From Eubacterium sp. (GTDB lineage Bacteria > Bacillota > Clostridia > Oscillospirales > Acutalibacteraceae): a stretch of DNA of 64,000 nucleotides. The translations under genes and the position numbers were made by a program. Numbering within the stretch: position 1 is the stretch's first letter; each line of letters starts with the position of its first letter. Location: positions 1 to 64,000 of the forward strand of contig JAFSTE010000018.1 in the NCBI GenBank assembly GCA_017450645.1, given 5' to 3'. The notes under the pieces were generated by a model. The model was not told the DNA's origin and made no database searches. It saw only the letters and a list, made by a program, of their open reading frames with translations. Below, one piece after another: positions 1 to 6,334 of the stretch.

Positions 1-17
1 GACCACCCCTCAGTCTC

Positions 18-130
18 GTCCAAACATATTATGTGTTCGGAGCATTTTGCAAGCAAAATACTAATGAACACTCCATATGTTTCTCCTCTCCCCAAAAAAT
101 CTAACGATTTTTCGGGGTCCCCGTTTGGAC
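18..130. repeat. Structured intergenic repeat, copy S1
   Basis: No coding potential is visible. Nested inverted repeats occur: GTCCAAAC (18-25) with GTTTGGAC (123-130), AAACATAT (22-29) with ATATGTTT (75-82), GTGTTC (33-38) with GAACAC (66-71), and ATTTTGC (44-50) with GCAAAAT (53-59). A second hairpin follows at 90-117. The same architecture recurs at 26557-26655 with different stem bases that still pair, while AGCATTTTGC and CTAAT are conserved. This suggests selection on a fold. Function and orientation are unknown. Confidence 0.6.
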
Positions 131-245
131 TCGACAGCTCCTACAGGAGCCGTCCCTTTTGTCGCCTGTGGCGACATTTCCCCACACTGTGGGGAATCAC
201 CCCTTAGCAGGGGCGCCAAATCAGTTTCTCGCCTGCGGCTCGGTC
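131..245. repeat. Run of short hairpins downstream of argJ
   Basis: Four back-to-back palindromes are visible: GCTCCT/AGGAGC near 135-149, GTCGCC/GGCGAC near 160-174, CCCCACA/TGTGGGG near 180-195, and CCCCT/AGGGG near 200-213. The last lies in a 17-base string (CCCTTAGCAGGGGCGCC) also present in the anticodon arm of the tRNA-Ser(GCT) gene at 5247-5337. None is followed by a clear T-tract, so I do not call a terminator, although the region lies just after the argJ stop on the minus strand. Confidence 0.4.
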
Positions 246-251
246 AATTCA

Positions 252-1505
252 TTAAGTTCTGTAATCTCCGTTAATCTTAACATAATCGTATGTCAAATCG
301 CAGCCCCACGCGGTAGCGCAGCGCTCGCCGCAGTTAAGGTCTACATTAATGGTTATCTCGTCGCTCTTTAATATCTCAGCCGCCTTGTCCTCCGAAAAAT
401 CGACTCCCGCGCCGTTTTCGCAAACCTTAATACAGCCGTATTCGCTCATAATCTCAACATTAACCTTGTTAATGTCGAACTCCGCGTCGGCGTAGCCGAT
501 AGCACAAAGAATTCGTCCCCAGTTAGCGTCCTCGCCGAAAATAGCGCATTTTAACAGATTAGAGCACACAATGCTTTTTGCAACAGTCGTAGCCGTTTCA
601 ACATCGGGCGCGGTGCGAACGCTGCCAACTATAAGCTTAGTTGCGCCTTCGCCGTCCTTTGCAAGCATTTTTGTAAGCGTCGCCATAACCTCGCAAAGCG
701 CGGACTTAAAGATTTCAAACTCTTCGCCGTCGCTTGTGATTTCGTCATTACCTGCAAGTGAGTTTGCCATAAGCAGCACCATATCGTTTGTCGAGGTGTC
801 GCCGTCAACTGACAGACAGTTATATGTAATCTTAACAATCTCGCTCAGCGCCTTTTGTAAAAGCTCAGCCGAGATAGCACAGTCGGTGGTTATAAAGTTA
901 AGCGTGGTAGCCATATTCGGGTGAATCATACCCGAGCCTTTAGCCATACCGCCGATAGTGCAGGTGTTACCACCGATTGTAAACTGTACCGCTGCTTCTT
1001 TCTTTACCGTGTCGGTTGTCATAATTGCGGTTGCGGCTTCGAGGTTTTTACCGTAGCCGAGCTCTTTTACGAGCGTTGGTACAGCCGCTTCTATAGGCTC
1101 TATGGGAAGCACCTGACCGATAACGCCGGTCGATGCCACAAGCACCTCTTCTTTTGCTATACCCATTTCGTCAGCAACGAGCTCGCACATTTTTTCAGCC
1201 TTTTCAACGCCGTCGGCATTACAGGTGTTGGCGTTTTTGGAATTTGCGATAACTGCCTTTGACTTGCCGCCGGTCTTTTCGAGATTAGCCTTAGTAACAA
1301 GCAGGGGAGCGCCCTTAACCTTGTTCTGAGTGTAAACCGCAGCGGTGTTGCACTCCGCGTCCGAAGCAAAAAGGCAGATGTCGTTCTTGTGCTTAGTGTC
1401 GGGCGTGTCGTTTGCAGATTTTTTTATTCCGCAGTACGTTCCGCTTGCCTTATAACCCTTTGCTGCGCAAATGCCGCCTTCAACATTCTTAAAATCTAAT
1501 TTCAT
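252..1505 (-). CDS. argJ: Bifunctional glutamate N-acetyltransferase / amino-acid acetyltransferase ArgJ
   Basis: ArgJ moves the acetyl group from N-acetylornithine to glutamate, closing the cyclic arginine pathway in the cytoplasm; bifunctional forms also use acetyl-CoA. The 417-residue length is normal. The conserved self-cleavage region is present (KGSGMIHPNMATTLNF), with Thr200 the expected nucleophile, so the proprotein should split between Ala199 and Thr200 into alpha and beta chains. The start has a GGAG box 6 bases upstream. It follows argC on the same strand after a 76-bp spacer holding a repeat fragment, so the two probably share the argC promoter. The other arg genes are not in the window. 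Confidence 0.95.
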   Translation of the reverse strand: MKLDFKNVEGGICAAKGYKASGTYCGIKKSANDTPDTKHKNDICLFASDAECNTAAVYTQNKVKGAPLLVTKANLEKTGGKSKAVIANSKNANTCNADGVEKAEKMCELVADEMGIAKEEVLVASTGVIGQVLPIEPIEAAVPTLVKELGYGKNLEAATAIMTTDTVKKEAAVQFTIGGNTCTIGGMAKGSGMIHPNMATTLNFITTDCAISAELLQKALSEIVKITYNCLSVDGDTSTNDMVLLMANSLAGNDEITSDGEEFEIFKSALCEVMATLTKMLAKDGEGATKLIVGSVRTAPDVETATTVAKSIVCSNLLKCAIFGEDANWGRILCAIGYADAEFDINKVNVEIMSEYGCIKVCENGAGVDFSEDKAAEILKSDEITINVDLNCGERCATAWGCDLTYDYVKINGDYRT

Positions 1506-1525
1506 AGTTATCTCCGTTTATATCG

Positions 1526-1575
1526 GGTGCGGGTGTCCCGCCCTCAATTCATAATTCATAATTAATAATTGATAA
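1526..1575. repeat. Fragment of an AT-rich ATTCATAATT intergenic repeat
   Basis: A GC-rich palindrome (GGGTGCGGGTGTCCCGCCC) is followed by ATTCATAATTCATAATTAA, the same tail as in the fuller element at 10466-10597. Only one end is present, so it looks like a truncated copy. It sits between argC and argJ and would be transcribed with them. Confidence 0.5.
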
Positions 1576-1581
1576 TCCTAA

Positions 1582-2523
1582 TTATTCTCCTAAATTAAGT
1601 CCTGTTTTTTCGTCAAGTCCGAGCGCAATATTCATACATTGTATCGCCGCGCCGCTTGCGCCCTTGCCGAGATTGTCAAAGCGCGAGGTAATAAGTATTC
1701 TCTCGTCGTTGCCGTTAACCTCAAGCTCCATATCGTCACGCTCGGCAAAGTTGTTAGAGCCTATCATAGTATCGGAGTAGCCAAGCTCTCTAACCTTAAC
1801 AAACGGCTTGTTATCGTAATGCTCGGCGAGTATCTCTCTTATGTCCGCAAGGCTAAGCTTCTTTTCACACATATCGCTAAACAGCGGAATTGATACAACC
1901 ATACCGCAAGGATAGTCGCATATGTGCGGAGCAAAAAACGGCGTTCTGCCGAGTCCGCTTACAGCCTGCATCTCTTTTAAATGCTTGTGCTGCTGAGTTA
2001 ATGCGTACTGACGCGGAGAGTCAAGCTCGCTGTCTCTGTTATCGTCCTCGTACTGAGCGATACCTTTTTTGCCTGCGCCCGTGTAACCGCTCATAGCATA
2101 ACAGGTGAGGGGATAATCCTTAGAAATAACGCCGTGCTTTACAAGCGGATATACTATCGAGTTAAAACCGCTCGCGTAGCAGCCGGGAATCGCAATTCTG
2201 CTGAGCGTTTCGATACGCTCTTTAAAGCTGTTGTCAAGCTCTCTGAAACCGTACGCCCAGTCGCTGTTAGTTCTGTGAGCTGTCGAGGTGTCGATAATCT
2301 TAACCCTGTTGTTGCTTACGAGCGACACCGCTTCGATGCTTGCCGCGTCGGGCAGACACAAAAAGGTGATGTCCGATTCGTTAATCAGCTTTGCTCTCTC
2401 GGCGGAGTCCTTTCGCTTGTTTTCATCTATTTTAAGAAGCTCTATATCGCCCCTGTTTTCAAAGCGTTCAAATATCTTTAAGCCCGTTGTACCCTGCGAG
2501 CCGTCAATGAATACTTTAGTCAT
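1582..2523 (-). CDS. argC: N-acetyl-gamma-glutamyl-phosphate reductase ArgC (short type)
   Basis: ArgC is the NADPH-dependent reductase converting N-acetylglutamyl phosphate to the semialdehyde, step three of arginine synthesis. The N-terminus has a dinucleotide-binding start (KVFIDGSQGTTGLKI), and the catalytic cysteine is Cys115 in IPGCYASGF. At 313 residues it is the short ArgC type rather than the roughly 345-residue form. The frame opens 18 bases upstream at a TTG, but that would place the GAGG ribosome box inside the gene, so ATG at 2523 is preferred. A promoter lies 33-60 bases upstream, and argJ follows. Confidence 0.93.
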   Translation of the reverse strand: MTKVFIDGSQGTTGLKIFERFENRGDIELLKIDENKRKDSAERAKLINESDITFLCLPDAASIEAVSLVSNNRVKIIDTSTAHRTNSDWAYGFRELDNSFKERIETLSRIAIPGCYASGFNSIVYPLVKHGVISKDYPLTCYAMSGYTGAGKKGIAQYEDDNRDSELDSPRQYALTQQHKHLKEMQAVSGLGRTPFFAPHICDYPCGMVVSIPLFSDMCEKKLSLADIREILAEHYDNKPFVKVRELGYSDTMIGSNNFAERDDMELEVNGNDERILITSRFDNLGKGASGAAIQCMNIALGLDEKTGLNLGE

Positions 2524-2555
2524 TTTTATACAGTACCTCAATTATTTTTTATCCT

Positions 2556-2583
2556 ATTATACTATTAATTATTTAGATGTCAA
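2556..2583 (-). promoter_or_regulatory. Promoter of argC-argJ
   Basis: On the minus strand TTGACA (2583-2578) and TATAAT (2561-2556) are separated by 16 bases, a near-consensus housekeeping promoter just upstream of argC. No convincing arginine-repressor box was found. Confidence 0.75.
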
Positions 2584-2773
2584 TAGAAATTCGAAAAAAT
2601 GTTATAAATATACATAAATATTGCAATAATATACAATTTTGTTGTTTAAAATAATACCCGATATTCACGATTATCGCTATATTATGCTGTGCTTTTTCGG
2701 ACGGTGCCTTGACATATTTTACCCATTCTCTAAGGTAAAAACTGTGCCTGAAATAATTATACAGAGGGATAGT

Positions 2774-2992
2774 TTGAATAATGAAGTATTAGTTGCACTC
2801 CTTGCGCTTGTAGGTACGCTTTCGGGAACCTTCGGCGGTATCCTGACCTCCTCAAAGCTTACGGCATACCGTATTGAGCAGCTTGAGCGAAAGGTTGATA
2901 TTCACAATAGTTTCGCCGAGCGCATACCTATAATAGAGGAGAAGCTTAAGGAATTTAATAAACGACTTGACAATATCGAAATAGGGAAGTGA
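2774..2992 (+). CDS. XhlA-like small membrane protein of a lysis cassette
   Basis: This 72-residue protein has one N-terminal hydrophobic segment (about residues 5-25, VALLALVGTLSGTFGGILTS) followed by a charged, probably coiled-coil tail with repeated I/L and E/K residues. Layout and sequence style match XhlA/haemolysin-type holin accessory proteins of Clostridia phages. The frame is open further upstream, but TTG at 2774 has AGAGGGA just before it and gives the family-like start. It is followed 4 bases later by a second small membrane protein and then an endolysin, an order typical of phage lysis modules. No capsid, tail or integrase gene is nearby. Confidence 0.7.
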   Translation: MNNEVLVALLALVGTLSGTFGGILTSSKLTAYRIEQLERKVDIHNSFAERIPIIEEKLKEFNKRLDNIEIGK

Positions 2993-2996
2993 AAAT

Positions 2997-3206
2997 ATGA
3001 AATTTACAAAGCAGACTTTTTTCAGAGCTTTAAGGACCTTTTGCCAGTCGGCGCTGTCGTATATGCTCGTTAATATCGCAGCGTATGACTATACAGTCAG
3101 AGGAGAGGAGGCAAAGAGTATTGCCATAGGGCTTGCGGTGTCCTCTCTTGCGGCTGGTTTTGCAGCTGTTATGAATCTTGAAGAGGGTGAACATTTTGAC
3201 ATTTGA
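2997..3206 (+). CDS. Small phage holin-like protein
   Basis: The 69-residue product has two moderately hydrophobic stretches (about residues 16-29 and 41-60) separated by a charged turn, compatible with a small holin that opens the membrane for an endolysin. I infer the role mainly from position: it starts 4 bases after the XhlA-like gene and its 3' end overlaps the endolysin start by 11 bases, showing tight translational coupling. The sequence alone is not diagnostic. Confidence 0.55.
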   Translation: MKFTKQTFFRALRTFCQSALSYMLVNIAAYDYTVRGEEAKSIAIGLAVSSLAAGFAAVMNLEEGEHFDI

Positions 3207-3906
3207 CGAGTTTGTAAAGAGGTATAATAATAAAGCGGTCGATTACGACGGAACAAGCGGCGTGCAGTGCGTGGACCTTGCAAAGCTTTATATTGCTAAG
3301 GTTATCGGCGCAACTCCCCAAAGCATCGGCGACGCTTACTGCTACTACGACGACTACGAGGACACTTACCTCAAAAAGTATTTTGACCGTATTCCCTACA
3401 AAAAAGGCGTAAAACCGCAGCAGGGTGACCTTGTTGTGTGGGGCAAATATTATAACGGCTCCTCGCGTTACGGCCATATAGCAATCGCTACGGGCGAAGC
3501 TACGGGCAGCTACCTTTACACTTATGACGAAAACTACGGCGTTAAAAAGATGCATAAGGTTAAGCATAATTATAAAGGACTGTCGGGTTACCTCAGACCT
3601 AAAAACCAAAAGCATATTGCAAGCGCGCCTAAGGTTAAATACGGGACTTATAAAACAACGACTAAGCTCGGCGTTTACAGAGGCTACGGATTTGACAAAG
3701 AGATGAAATCCGTAGGCGAGCTTACAGCCGACGGCAGAAAAAACGCCACCTCAACCGACCTTAACGCCCCCGCGTATCTTAAAAAGGGAACTAAGGTTAC
3801 GATTAAGGAAACGAAACTTCTGTCCTCGGGAGACCTCTGGGCAAAAATTCCAAGCGGCAGAATCTGCATCTGGAAAGCATCCAAAGGCAAACTGTATATT
3901 AAATAA
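3196..3906 (+). CDS. CHAP-domain endolysin with C-terminal SH3-like domain
   Basis: The 236-residue protein is a predicted peptidoglycan amidase or endopeptidase. Residues 1-135 form a CHAP domain with catalytic Cys25 (GVQCVDLAKLY) and His94 (YGHIAIATG); residues about 145-236 resemble an SH3-type wall-binding domain (LKKGTKVTIKE, LWAKIPSGRICIW). No signal peptide is seen, so export would need the upstream holin-like genes. TTG at 3196 is chosen because AGGGTGA lies 5 bases upstream; a start at 3178 would put that box in the gene. It ends at a strong bidirectional terminator shared with the opposing tRNA-Thr gene. Confidence 0.85.
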   Translation: MTFDEFVKRYNNKAVDYDGTSGVQCVDLAKLYIAKVIGATPQSIGDAYCYYDDYEDTYLKKYFDRIPYKKGVKPQQGDLVVWGKYYNGSSRYGHIAIATGEATGSYLYTYDENYGVKKMHKVKHNYKGLSGYLRPKNQKHIASAPKVKYGTYKTTTKLGVYRGYGFDKEMKSVGELTADGRKNATSTDLNAPAYLKKGTKVTIKETKLLSSGDLWAKIPSGRICIWKASKGKLYIK

Positions 3907-3917
3907 CTTAGTCCGAC

Positions 3918-3953
3918 AAAAAAACAGAGAACGCATTTGCGTTCTCTGTTTTT

Positions 3954-3954
<1 letters not shown>
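3918..3954. terminator. Bidirectional terminator between endolysin and tRNA-Thr
   Basis: A perfect stem, CAGAGAACGCA with TGCGTTCTCTG around a 2-base loop, is flanked by A-runs on the left and T-runs on the right. It can end the lysis cassette on plus and the tRNA-Asp/Thr transcript on minus. Its T-run abuts the encoded CCA of tRNA-Thr. Confidence 0.9.
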
Positions 3955-4029
<75 letters not shown>

Positions 4030-4035
4030 AAAATA

Positions 4036-4112
4036 TGGCGACCCGGAACGGGCTCGAACCGTCGACCTCCAGCGTGACAGGCTGGCGTTCTAACCAACTG
4101 AACTACCGGGCC
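4036..4112 (-). tRNA. tRNA-Asp(GTC)
   Basis: Acceptor GGCCCGG/CCGGGTC, anticodon stem CCAGC/GCTGG with loop CTGTCAC giving anticodon GTC, T-loop GTTCGAGCC, discriminator G and an encoded CCA. It is the first gene of the minus-strand Asp-Thr tRNA pair. Confidence 0.96.
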
Positions 4113-4131
4113 ACATTTTGTGTGCCTTTGT

Positions 4132-4160
4132 ATTATAACCAATGTAATAGCTGTTGTCAA
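4132..4160 (-). promoter_or_regulatory. Promoter of the tRNA-Asp/tRNA-Thr pair
   Basis: On the minus strand TTGACA (4160-4155) and TATAAT (4137-4132) are separated by exactly 17 bases, a consensus promoter directed at tRNA-Asp about 20 bases downstream. Confidence 0.85.
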
Positions 4161-4168
4161 GATTTTTG

Positions 4169-4197
4169 TTGAAAAAGTGTAATACTTTGTATATAAT
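4169..4197 (+). promoter_or_regulatory. Promoter of the PHP phosphatase gene
   Basis: TTGAAA (4169-4174), a 17-base spacer and TATAAT (4192-4197), about 19 bases before the start codon. It is back-to-back with the tRNA-Asp promoter on the other strand. Confidence 0.75.
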
Positions 4198-4215
4198 AGC
4201 TTTGAGGTATAAATT

Positions 4216-4971
4216 ATGAAAGACTTACATATTCATATCGAGCGCGGTGAATACGAAAAGGCGTGGATTGATAAATTCGTTGACCGGGCGGTAAAAATGA
4301 ACATCGACGAGATTAATCTGCTCGAGCATACGATTAGGATTAGGGAGTTTCACCCCTGCTTTGCCGAGGCGGAGAAGTACAGCCTTTACCAGAAAAAGTG
4401 GGTTAGCGAAAAGTGCAAAACCGCCCACACTCTCGACGAGTACAAGCGCCTTATCGACCTAATAAAGAGCAGCAATTATCCCGTTAAAATCAACTTCGGG
4501 CTTGAGGTCTGCTGGTTTGAACAGCACGAGGATTATATCCGCAAGATAATTAACGACTGCGATTTCGATTATGTTCTCGGCTCTGTTCACTGGGTGGATA
4601 ACTGGACCTTTAATCAGCGCAAGTACCAGTGGATGAATAAAGATGTAAATAAGATATATAAAAGATATTATGAAATGAGTAATACGCTCATAAGCAGCGG
4701 AATATTCGATATAATTGCTCACCCCGATTTAATAAGATGTCACAATCTTTTTCCCGATTATGACTTAACCGAAACTTATGAGAGCCTTTGTGAAAACGCA
4801 AAACAAAACGGCGTTATGCTCGAAATGAACACATCTAAAGGACTCGGCGTAAATCCCGAATTTCTCGCGGTTGCAAAAAATGTCGGCGTCAGCTTTTCAA
4901 CCGGCTCCGACGCACATCGCCCCGAGGATGTCGGCAGGGGAATAAAAGAAGTAGAAAAACTGATAAAATAA
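4216..4971 (+). CDS. PHP-domain phosphoesterase, histidinol-phosphatase-like
   Basis: A 251-residue cytoplasmic metal-dependent phosphoesterase of the PHP family. The metal-binding motifs are visible in order: DLHIHIE (residues 3-9), EHT (37-39), GLEVCW (about 95), GSVHWVD (about 121), AHPDL (about 174) and SDAHRPEDVG (near 238). The closest functional family is HisK/HisJ histidinol-phosphatase, last-but-one phosphatase step of histidine synthesis, but no other his gene is in the window, so the substrate is not proven. It has its own promoter and terminator and is monocistronic. Confidence 0.8.
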   Translation: MKDLHIHIERGEYEKAWIDKFVDRAVKMNIDEINLLEHTIRIREFHPCFAEAEKYSLYQKKWVSEKCKTAHTLDEYKRLIDLIKSSNYPVKINFGLEVCWFEQHEDYIRKIINDCDFDYVLGSVHWVDNWTFNQRKYQWMNKDVNKIYKRYYEMSNTLISSGIFDIIAHPDLIRCHNLFPDYDLTETYESLCENAKQNGVMLEMNTSKGLGVNPEFLAVAKNVGVSFSTGSDAHRPEDVGRGIKEVEKLIK

Positions 4972-4997
4972 AAGCAAGTCATATGCGATTTGCTTTT
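4971..4997 (+). terminator. Terminator of the PHP gene
   Basis: AAAGCAA and TTGCTTT flank a 12-base loop and are followed by TTT, directly after the stop codon. The stem is short, so strength is uncertain. Confidence 0.55.
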
Positions 4998-5000
4998 TCA

Positions 5001-5209
5001 TTAGGAGAGATTCGCCCGACTCGCTTCTACGCTCGTCGGAGCAATAATAAAACCCATACCACAAAAGTGATATGGGTTTTATTGGCGCAGAAGGAGAGAT
5101 TCGCCCGACTCGCTTTCGCGCTCGTCGGCACGCACGCGGGCATCCAAACAGTCCACCGGACTGTTTCTATTTGCCTCGCAAATTGCCCTGTTCGAATCTC
5201 TTACACAAT
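5001..5209 (-). repeat. Structured element copies carrying the 3' end of tRNA-Ser(GCT)
   Basis: Read on minus, the main copy (about 5209 to 5099) begins with AGAGATTCGAAC, an antisense copy of the tRNA-Ser T-arm. It continues through three hairpins (ATTTGC/GCAAAT, AAACAGTCC/GGACTGTTT, CCGAC/GTCGG) and ends with a sense copy of the tRNA-Ser 3' end. A truncated right end lies at about 5001-5041. A 62-base stretch at 5042-5103 is repeated at 5206-5267 (offset 164). The AAAC-AGTCC-GGT hairpin matches the P3 hairpin of the tRNA-linked elements at 5638, 26435 and 26796. Confidence 0.65.
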
Positions 5210-5212
5210 AAT

Positions 5213-5244
5213 AAAACCCATACCACAAAAGTGATATGGGTTTT
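5213..5244 (-). terminator. Terminator of tRNA-Ser(GCT)
   Basis: AAAACCCATA pairs with TATGGGTTTT around an inner CAC/GTG stem, 3 bases past the end of the tRNA gene on minus. The same hairpin is duplicated at 5049-5080 as part of the 62-base direct repeat. Confidence 0.85.
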
Positions 5245-5246
5245 AT

Positions 5247-5337
5247 TGGCGCAGAAGGAGAGATTCGAACTCTCGCGGCGGTTACCCACCCTACGCCCTT
5301 AGCAGGGGCGCCTCGTCACCAGCTTGAGTACTTCTGC
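5247..5337 (-). tRNA. tRNA-Ser(GCT)
   Basis: A 91-base class II tRNA: acceptor GCAGAAG/CTTCTGC, anticodon stem CGCCC/GGGCG with loop CTGCTAA giving anticodon GCT, a long variable arm and T-loop GTTCGAATC, with CCA encoded. A weak upstream promoter (TTGACT, 17 bases, TAAAGT) is visible on the minus strand. Confidence 0.95.
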
Positions 5338-5447
5338 GTGTAACTTGCGTTTCCTGTCAAGTTGTATGCACTTATCAGTGCTAAATTACTTTATCATAAA
5401 GCCATAAAAAAGTCAAGTAAAAAGTCGATATTATGTTTAAATTTTTC

Positions 5448-5476
5448 TTGACAATGTTTTATTCATATGTTAATAT
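5448..5476 (+). promoter_or_regulatory. Promoter of tRNA-Ser(TGA)
   Basis: TTGACA (5448-5453), a 17-base spacer and TAATAT (5471-5476), 18 bases before the mature tRNA 5' end. Confidence 0.8.
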
Positions 5477-5494
5477 ATCAAAGCATTATGAAAT

Positions 5495-5583
5495 GCAGAG
5501 GTATCGAAGTGGTCATAACGAGGCGGTCTTGAAAACCGTTTGGGTTCACGCCCACGTGGGTTCGAATCCCACCCTCTGCGCCA
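5495..5583 (+). tRNA. tRNA-Ser(TGA)
   Basis: A class II tRNA: acceptor GCAGAGG/CCTCTGC, anticodon loop CTTGAAA giving anticodon TGA, long variable arm, T-loop GTTCGAATC, discriminator G and encoded CCA. Its 3' end is duplicated 168 bases downstream. Confidence 0.95.
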
Positions 5584-5621
5584 AAACAAAAATGACACCG
5601 TTTCGGAGTCATTTTTGTTTT
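5583..5621 (+). terminator. Terminator of tRNA-Ser(TGA)
   Basis: AAAACAAAAATGAC pairs with GTCATTTTTGTTTT around an 11-base loop, immediately after the CCA. A near-identical copy lies at 5751-5789. Confidence 0.85.
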
Positions 5622-5637
5622 AACAAGATTTTAGGGA

Positions 5638-5750
5638 GTGGGATGAGAAACGAACTCCAAATTTAGCGTGCAGCTTGCTGCTGGGTAAATTTGGGAGAAA
5701 GGTCCGGTGGACCTTTCGTTAGTTGAGAGGAGAATCCCACCCTCTGCGCC
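5638..5750 (+). repeat. tRNA-linked structured element T1 with duplicated tRNA-Ser 3' end
   Basis: The element starts with GTGGGATGAGAAACGAAC, resembling the antisense of the tRNA T-arm, and ends with GAATCCCACCCTCTGCGCC, a copy of the tRNA-Ser(TGA) 3' end. Stems: GTGGGAT (5638-5644) with ATCCCAC (5734-5740); CTCCAAATTTA (5655-5665) with TAAATTTGGGAG (5686-5697); and AAAGGTCC/GGACCTTT (5698-5716). A 92-base segment (5564-5655) that includes the tRNA end, terminator and element left end is repeated at 5732-5823. Related elements lie beside tRNA-Gln and tRNA-Lys. Confidence 0.75.
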
Positions 5751-5789
5751 AAAACAGAAATGACACCGTTTCGGTGTCATTTTTGTTTT
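5751..5789 (+). terminator. Duplicated terminator copy
   Basis: Second copy of the tRNA-Ser(TGA) terminator hairpin, within the 92-base direct repeat (5732-5823). The loop change from GGAGTC to GGTGTC improves pairing. Confidence 0.7.
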
Positions 5790-5837
5790 AACAAGATTTT
5801 AGGGAGTGGGATGAGAAACGAACATAATTTTAAATAT

Positions 5838-5867
5838 AAAAACAGCTACCCTTAGGCAGCTGTTTAT
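5838..5867 (+). terminator. Hairpin in the tRNA-Ser/zinc-ribbon intergenic region
   Basis: AAACAGCT and AGCTGTTT flank a 10-base loop, followed by ATAAT. It lies beyond the second tRNA-end duplicate and may be a further terminator. The rest of 5868-5919 shows nothing recognisable. Confidence 0.45.
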
Positions 5868-5919
5868 AATAAAATATATACAAATATACTTATATGTATA
5901 GTTGATATCGCAAGATTAA

Positions 5920-5938
5920 AGCCGCCATTAAGACGGCT
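5920..5938 (-). terminator. Weak terminator after the zinc-ribbon gene
   Basis: AGCCG/CGGCT stem with a 9-base loop, just past the minus-strand gene stop, followed on minus by a poor T-tract (TTTAATCTT). Confidence 0.4.
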
Positions 5939-5946
5939 GTATATAA

Positions 5947-6243
5947 TTAATCCTGTGCTTCTTGTTCCTGTGCTTCTTGAATCTTCGCAAAGCACTCACT
6001 GCAAAATACAGGTCTGTCTTCTTTAGGCTCAAAAGGAACTTTACATTCTTTTCCGCACTGAGCGCATACAGCATCATGCATTTCTCTGGGGGCTTTCGCA
6101 GCAGCTTTTCTTTTGTCTCTGCAAGCCTTGCAACGCTGAGGCTCGTTTACAAAGCCTTTTTCAGCGTAAAACTCCTGCTCTCCTGCAGTGAAAACAAATT
6201 CGTTGTTGCATTCTTTGCAAACTAAAACTTTGTCTTCATACAT
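5947..6243 (-). CDS. Double zinc-ribbon small protein
   Basis: A 98-residue cytoplasmic protein with two cysteine modules. Residues 1-46 (CKECNNEFVFTAGEQEFYAE, later CKACRDKR) match the zinc-ribbon family found widely in Clostridia; residues about 60-85 (CAQCGKECKVPF then CSECF) are a second CxxC pair. It probably binds one or two zinc ions; a role in nucleic-acid or protein contact is only inference. The C-terminus is a Glu/Gln-rich tail. It lies downstream of the SigH-like gene on the same strand. The ribosome box (GAGAGG) is unusually far from the ATG, 13 bases. Confidence 0.75.
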   Translation of the reverse strand: MYEDKVLVCKECNNEFVFTAGEQEFYAEKGFVNEPQRCKACRDKRKAAAKAPREMHDAVCAQCGKECKVPFEPKEDRPVFCSECFAKIQEAQEQEAQD

Positions 6244-6334
6244 TTTAACATTTCTACCTCTCTAAAGATTTTGCCTGGGGAAAAGGGTTAAGCATTTGTG
6301 CTATATTTGCCTAACCGAGATGCTGGGGAAATAT

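Noticed and set aside
2622..2635. TGCAATAATATACA as an arginine-repressor box near argC
   Set aside because: Only the outer bases of the ARG-box dyad fit, and it lies upstream of the -35 box; too weak to call.
4983..5302. Two overlapping plus-strand frames of 76-83 codons
   Set aside because: They run through tRNA-Ser end copies and terminators of the repeat element; the sequence explains itself as structured DNA, not protein.
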